Assembly (NCBI RefSeq): GCF_964355755.1
Contig: NC_092670.1
Coordinates: forward strand, 22,505,201 to 22,569,200
Direction: 5' to 3'
DNA: 64,000 nucleotides
DNA from: Antedon mediterranea
Lineage: Eukaryota > Echinodermata > Crinoidea > Comatulida > Antedonidae
The notes beneath the pieces were generated by a model. The model was not told where the DNA came from and searched no databases. It saw only the letters and a list, made by a program, of their open reading frames with translations. Positions 60,654 through 64,000 of the stretch are shown piece by piece. A program made the translations under genes and the position numbers. Position 1 is the first letter of the stretch. Each line of letters opens with the position of its first letter.

Positions 60654-63600
60654 ATGAGGTTATTAAATTTACTTCAGGTAGGAGGTATATATTATTATAT
60701 TGATATTATTGTAGTTCTTGACAATTACTTATATAAAAAGACAAAACTGGAACAATATGACTTTTTTTTAAAGAACTTGCTATACTATTTTTAACCTACA
60801 ATAATTACTACAACTGTATACTATTTTCATTTTCCCAAAGATTTTGTGTATGCTTAATTGTGTCTTTTCGTCCGTTTATGATGGTAAGTATACATATTAG
60901 TTAAATTTAGATTTATTTTTCAATAAGCAAATTCGTTTGGTGGTGGGTTGCAAGAAGGTTTTATAACTTAGACATATTAGGTCTAAACCTAATTAAAAGG
61001 GTTTTTTAAACTAAATGAAAAAGATAATAATCAAATGATCAGATCATATCAGTTTGCAATCATATTTGCAATTTTCTTTGTTTTTTTGGCAAATTAAATA
61101 CTTTTTTTATCTGTTATAAGTCTATGTTTATTCGTGTTTCAGACGCAGTGTGCGAAGAGCCTTACAAAGTTGGCTGGTCAAATGACACTGATATATTAAC
61201 AAGAGATGTTGGAGCAATAGTCGTACTTGATAGTATTACATCCAAATGCTTCGGGAAAATAACAAAATGGGAGTTCATCTCTGCCAAAAATAATGGAACG
61301 ATCCAGTTCTTTGTCCTACAAAGAGTACCAGACATCACCGGAAAGTTCATCATTACTAGGAAATTGACAGTTGATACTTTTGGAAATGGAGTGACACATC
61401 ACGTGAGCTTGAATTCAGAAGATAATCTGGCAATTGGTTATGGCGATCTTATTGGTTTCTCTTCTGTTACCAATGGCATTGTGTATAAAGAGGGTGGTAG
61501 CTCTGTTTGGTACTCTGCAACTGATGACGACACACAAGATCTCGGTTATAGGTCTGAATTGGTTTTATCAAATACTGCAAATCGGTCATATGCTCTGGTT
61601 GTTCACATTCAGACAATATGTAAGTAAACTTCCTTAATATTTGATTCCATGATACAACGTTCTTTGACATAACAGCATCATCTTCCTTTACCATACAGAA
61701 CCTCATTTAATTAAACTAGCCTACTTTACATAAGGGATTTTTTTTCTCATTTCTTTTGACTTCCTGTCTTCTAAATTTCAATATTTCATAAGATCTGCAA
61801 TGCAATGAAAATAATGCTTATACACAGGCCAGTGTTTCTTTAAATTTTTATGTACTGTATTAACGTATATTTTATTTTAAACTTGTCATAATAATATAAT
61901 ATGTACTTTTTCATATTTTAACAGCCTCTCTTGGATGTCACGTGGACAATATTATAGGGCGCGAAATTAACATAAATCCTGGATCGTATGGTGCACCAGA
62001 TGATGTTATAGACTGCCGTCAAGTCTGTGCCGAGAATAACTATGCGTAAGTACATACAATGTTTGTACTCTATACAAGTTTTATGCACTGCTGGAGATGT
62101 ATCATCCCTTAAAACCTAAAAATAGGTGAATAAAATCTAACTTTAAATGCCATTTTGTAGTTTTAATAAAAAATAAAGTTATTCATTAATTTTGCCCAAA
62201 AAATAATGTATTTTATTATTCATTTGTCTACCTCTTATTGACCCTCTGTTTAAATAACACAACAGTCCAGTACACCCCAGCAGAGGGGTTGTTATTTGTC
62301 AAAAGTAGGTAAACGGTCATAATCTTTGATTTAAATACCATGTTCAACCATAAATTGATTAAAAAGCTTAACTTTATACACAGACCTCACTTGGAACTTT
62401 TCAAACAGTCTTTAGCTTCAATGCTCCAACTTTTTTTTAATTCTCTTCCTTTAGATATCTGACTTGCCTTATCTTACCCTTCTTTAAATTTCTGCTCAAG
62501 AACCATCTTCTTGTTTAGTTACTTCCTTTTTCCTATCTTTTCTTCTGAGAGGGCCAATTTAATTTAATTTATTTTTTATTCTAAATTGTTTGTGCTTTAT
62601 TTTAATCTTTATAAATTATATTTATTTTAATTTAATTATTATTGTCTCGTCATGATGTATTTCTGTGAGAGTCACTAATGATCAGCTGGATGGACCACCC
62701 TCGTAAAATATTGTTGAAATAAATAATTGAGTACACATAACAAAAACTGTTCAATTATTAAGTTAGTTAGGCTTTAGGTCGTGTTGGAAATCACAACTTC
62801 TGGTATTTTGTATTCACTTTTCAGTGCATAATTTTGGTTAATATTAGCCAGTAGATATTTATATTCTAAATAATGTCATATTACAGATTTACGGCATTTC
62901 GTGCAGAAATGTGTTTATGTGCCAACGACTCAATTACCAACAATTATGCCGAAATGCATTCTTGCACTGAATGTCCTGCAATGTTGCACGATGAATGTCA
63001 AACGACAATCCATAATGTAGTGTTCAATAATGACGATGTTCTAACTGCTTTTAACACAATGTGGTATAAGGATGACGATAATAGGTCTACAGGTAAAGAT
63101 ACATATATTTATTTACAAATCTTCTATTTTACAAAGAGTGAGATTTCTCTTCCCTCTTTACGAACAGTCTTCAAATGGAGTCTTTTCTGAATTTTTTATT
63201 TCTATTTTTTTACCTTTGTGAAAAAAAACCCATTTTAAAGTTAACAATAACATACTATTTTTTACATACATTGTTTAACCCAAATTAACCTCCCCCCCCC
63301 CCCCCCCCACTTTCTTCTTCTTCCTCCTCCTCTTACTCCTCCTCTTATTCCTACTCCTCCCCCCCCCCCCCCAGCATACTGGCATGATCAATTCAAAGGT
63401 TTTATTGTCATTTTCTCTTTTAAAGTCAAACATTAACAGCGCATATTAAATTTAATTAATACTTAGAGGCATAGTATAAAACTAGAGAAGAAATTCATGA
63501 CAATGAACAATACATACCCAGATAAACTACAGCTAATAATTGATCATGCATATTTTATGAATTAATTAATTTTTTTTTAGCTGACGGTATAAAAGATGAA

Positions 63601-64000
63601 ATTCAGGGAAATGCATGGTATAACATATCTGTATACCCTACTAATTCAGCTAAAATTACCAGTTTTAGTTATGATTTCGGAGACAAACAAACACACAAAG
63701 GAACAATGAGATCTGTGAAGCATGTGTTTCTGTAAGATGTTAATAACAATAATACTATTTCATTTTTTTTTTAAACAAACATTTTTCTTAAAAAATTAAT
63801 ATTTGTTAACAAAATAATGTGCTAGTATACTAAAACATGAATAGAAATGTTTATATTATTGTATTTCTTTAATAAAGGTAGATTGATTATTAAAATGAAT
63901 AAAACAAATCAAAAATCTACTTCATTACTGTAGGTCACCTGGGCAACGGTCAATTAGATTTGAAGTGACAGATGAACTTGGTAAAACTTTGAAGACTACT
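60654..64000 (+). CDS. Second polycystin-1-like gene, 5' part (runs off window)
   Basis: Seven exons in phase: 60654-60677, 60841-60883, 61143-61619, 61925-62045, 62887-63092, 63581-63731 and 63934 to the window end; 363 codons. Signal peptide MRLLNLLQILCMLNCVFSS. Exon 3 encodes an unnamed beta-rich module of ~160 residues with WEFISAKNNGTIQFFVLQR and YGDLIGFSSVTNGIV, similar in pattern to exons 8-9 of the first gene. Exons 4-5 are a WSC domain (SLGCHVDNIIGREINI; MCLCANDS; cysteine-rich). Exons 6-7 are a PKD domain (SFSYDFGDKQ; RSIRFEVTDELGK). Same strand, 1.6 kb after the first gene's stop, so a tandem paralogue is likely. The REJ and channel parts lie outside the window, so the full type is inferred. 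Confidence 0.8.
63290..63374. repeat. Polypyrimidine tract with poly-C ends
   Basis: Two runs of 13 to 18 C flank (ttc)n/(tcc)n sequence, 85 bp without a purine except few A. Intronic in the second polycystin-like gene. Confidence 0.9.

Overview
This is an animal nuclear genomic window. It is AT-rich, its genes are split by short GT-AG introns, and it is full of MITEs, LINE fragments, minisatellites and a 5S-rRNA-headed SINE with a Deu-type core. The gene content (tandem polycystin-1/REJ-like receptors with WSC, F5/8C and PKD domains), the Deu-type SINE and the frequent short 'taggcctag' palindromes suggest an invertebrate deuterostome, most likely an echinoderm. The species is inferred, not proven. 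All gene models below were built by hand from splice signals, reading-frame phase and family similarity.

Layout. (1) 1-3051, + strand: 3' half of an intact gene for a secreted protein of a family I cannot name (copy A). (2) 3052-4914: a collapsed second copy of the 3' end of copy A, a decayed GPANK1-like fragment and a TATA box. (3) 4915-9074, +: copy B, a tandem duplicate of the same unnamed gene carrying stops and frameshifts, probably a pseudogene. (4) 9150-13477, - strand: a complete 11-exon B3GNTL1 orthologue (351 aa), tail-to-tail with copy B and containing an internally duplicated, unused exon. (5) 13478-14706: head-to-head intergenic region. (6) 14707-59008, +: a complete 49-exon polycystin-1-like gene. 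Its coding sequence is 12,693 nt (4,230 aa) with every splice phase consistent: signal peptide, 3 EGF, WSC, PKD-like repeats, an unnamed module, a PKD domain, 3 F5/8C domains plus a degenerate fourth, more PKD repeats, REJ, a GAIN/GPS-like region, 11 predicted membrane segments with PLAT after the first, the polycystin extracellular (TOP) domain and a channel-like core. (7) 60654 to the window end, +: the 5' part of a second polycystin-1-like gene (signal peptide, unnamed module, WSC, PKD), 1.6 kb downstream on the same strand.

The introns hold most of the repetitive DNA. There are a ~1.9 kb near-perfect palindrome, two 'ctccgccaagg' DNA elements, a minus-strand LINE reverse-transcriptase remnant, 63-bp, 55-bp, 29-bp, 28-bp and 21-bp minisatellites, six copies of one MITE family (one split by a 5S/Deu SINE, one starting at a splice donor) and several hairpin elements. 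The most interesting points are an unnamed module shared by both polycystin-like genes, the loss of the canonical GPS cleavage motif beside a tetra-arginine, minisatellites whose units contain or overlap splice sites, and the pairing of an intact gene with a broken tandem copy.
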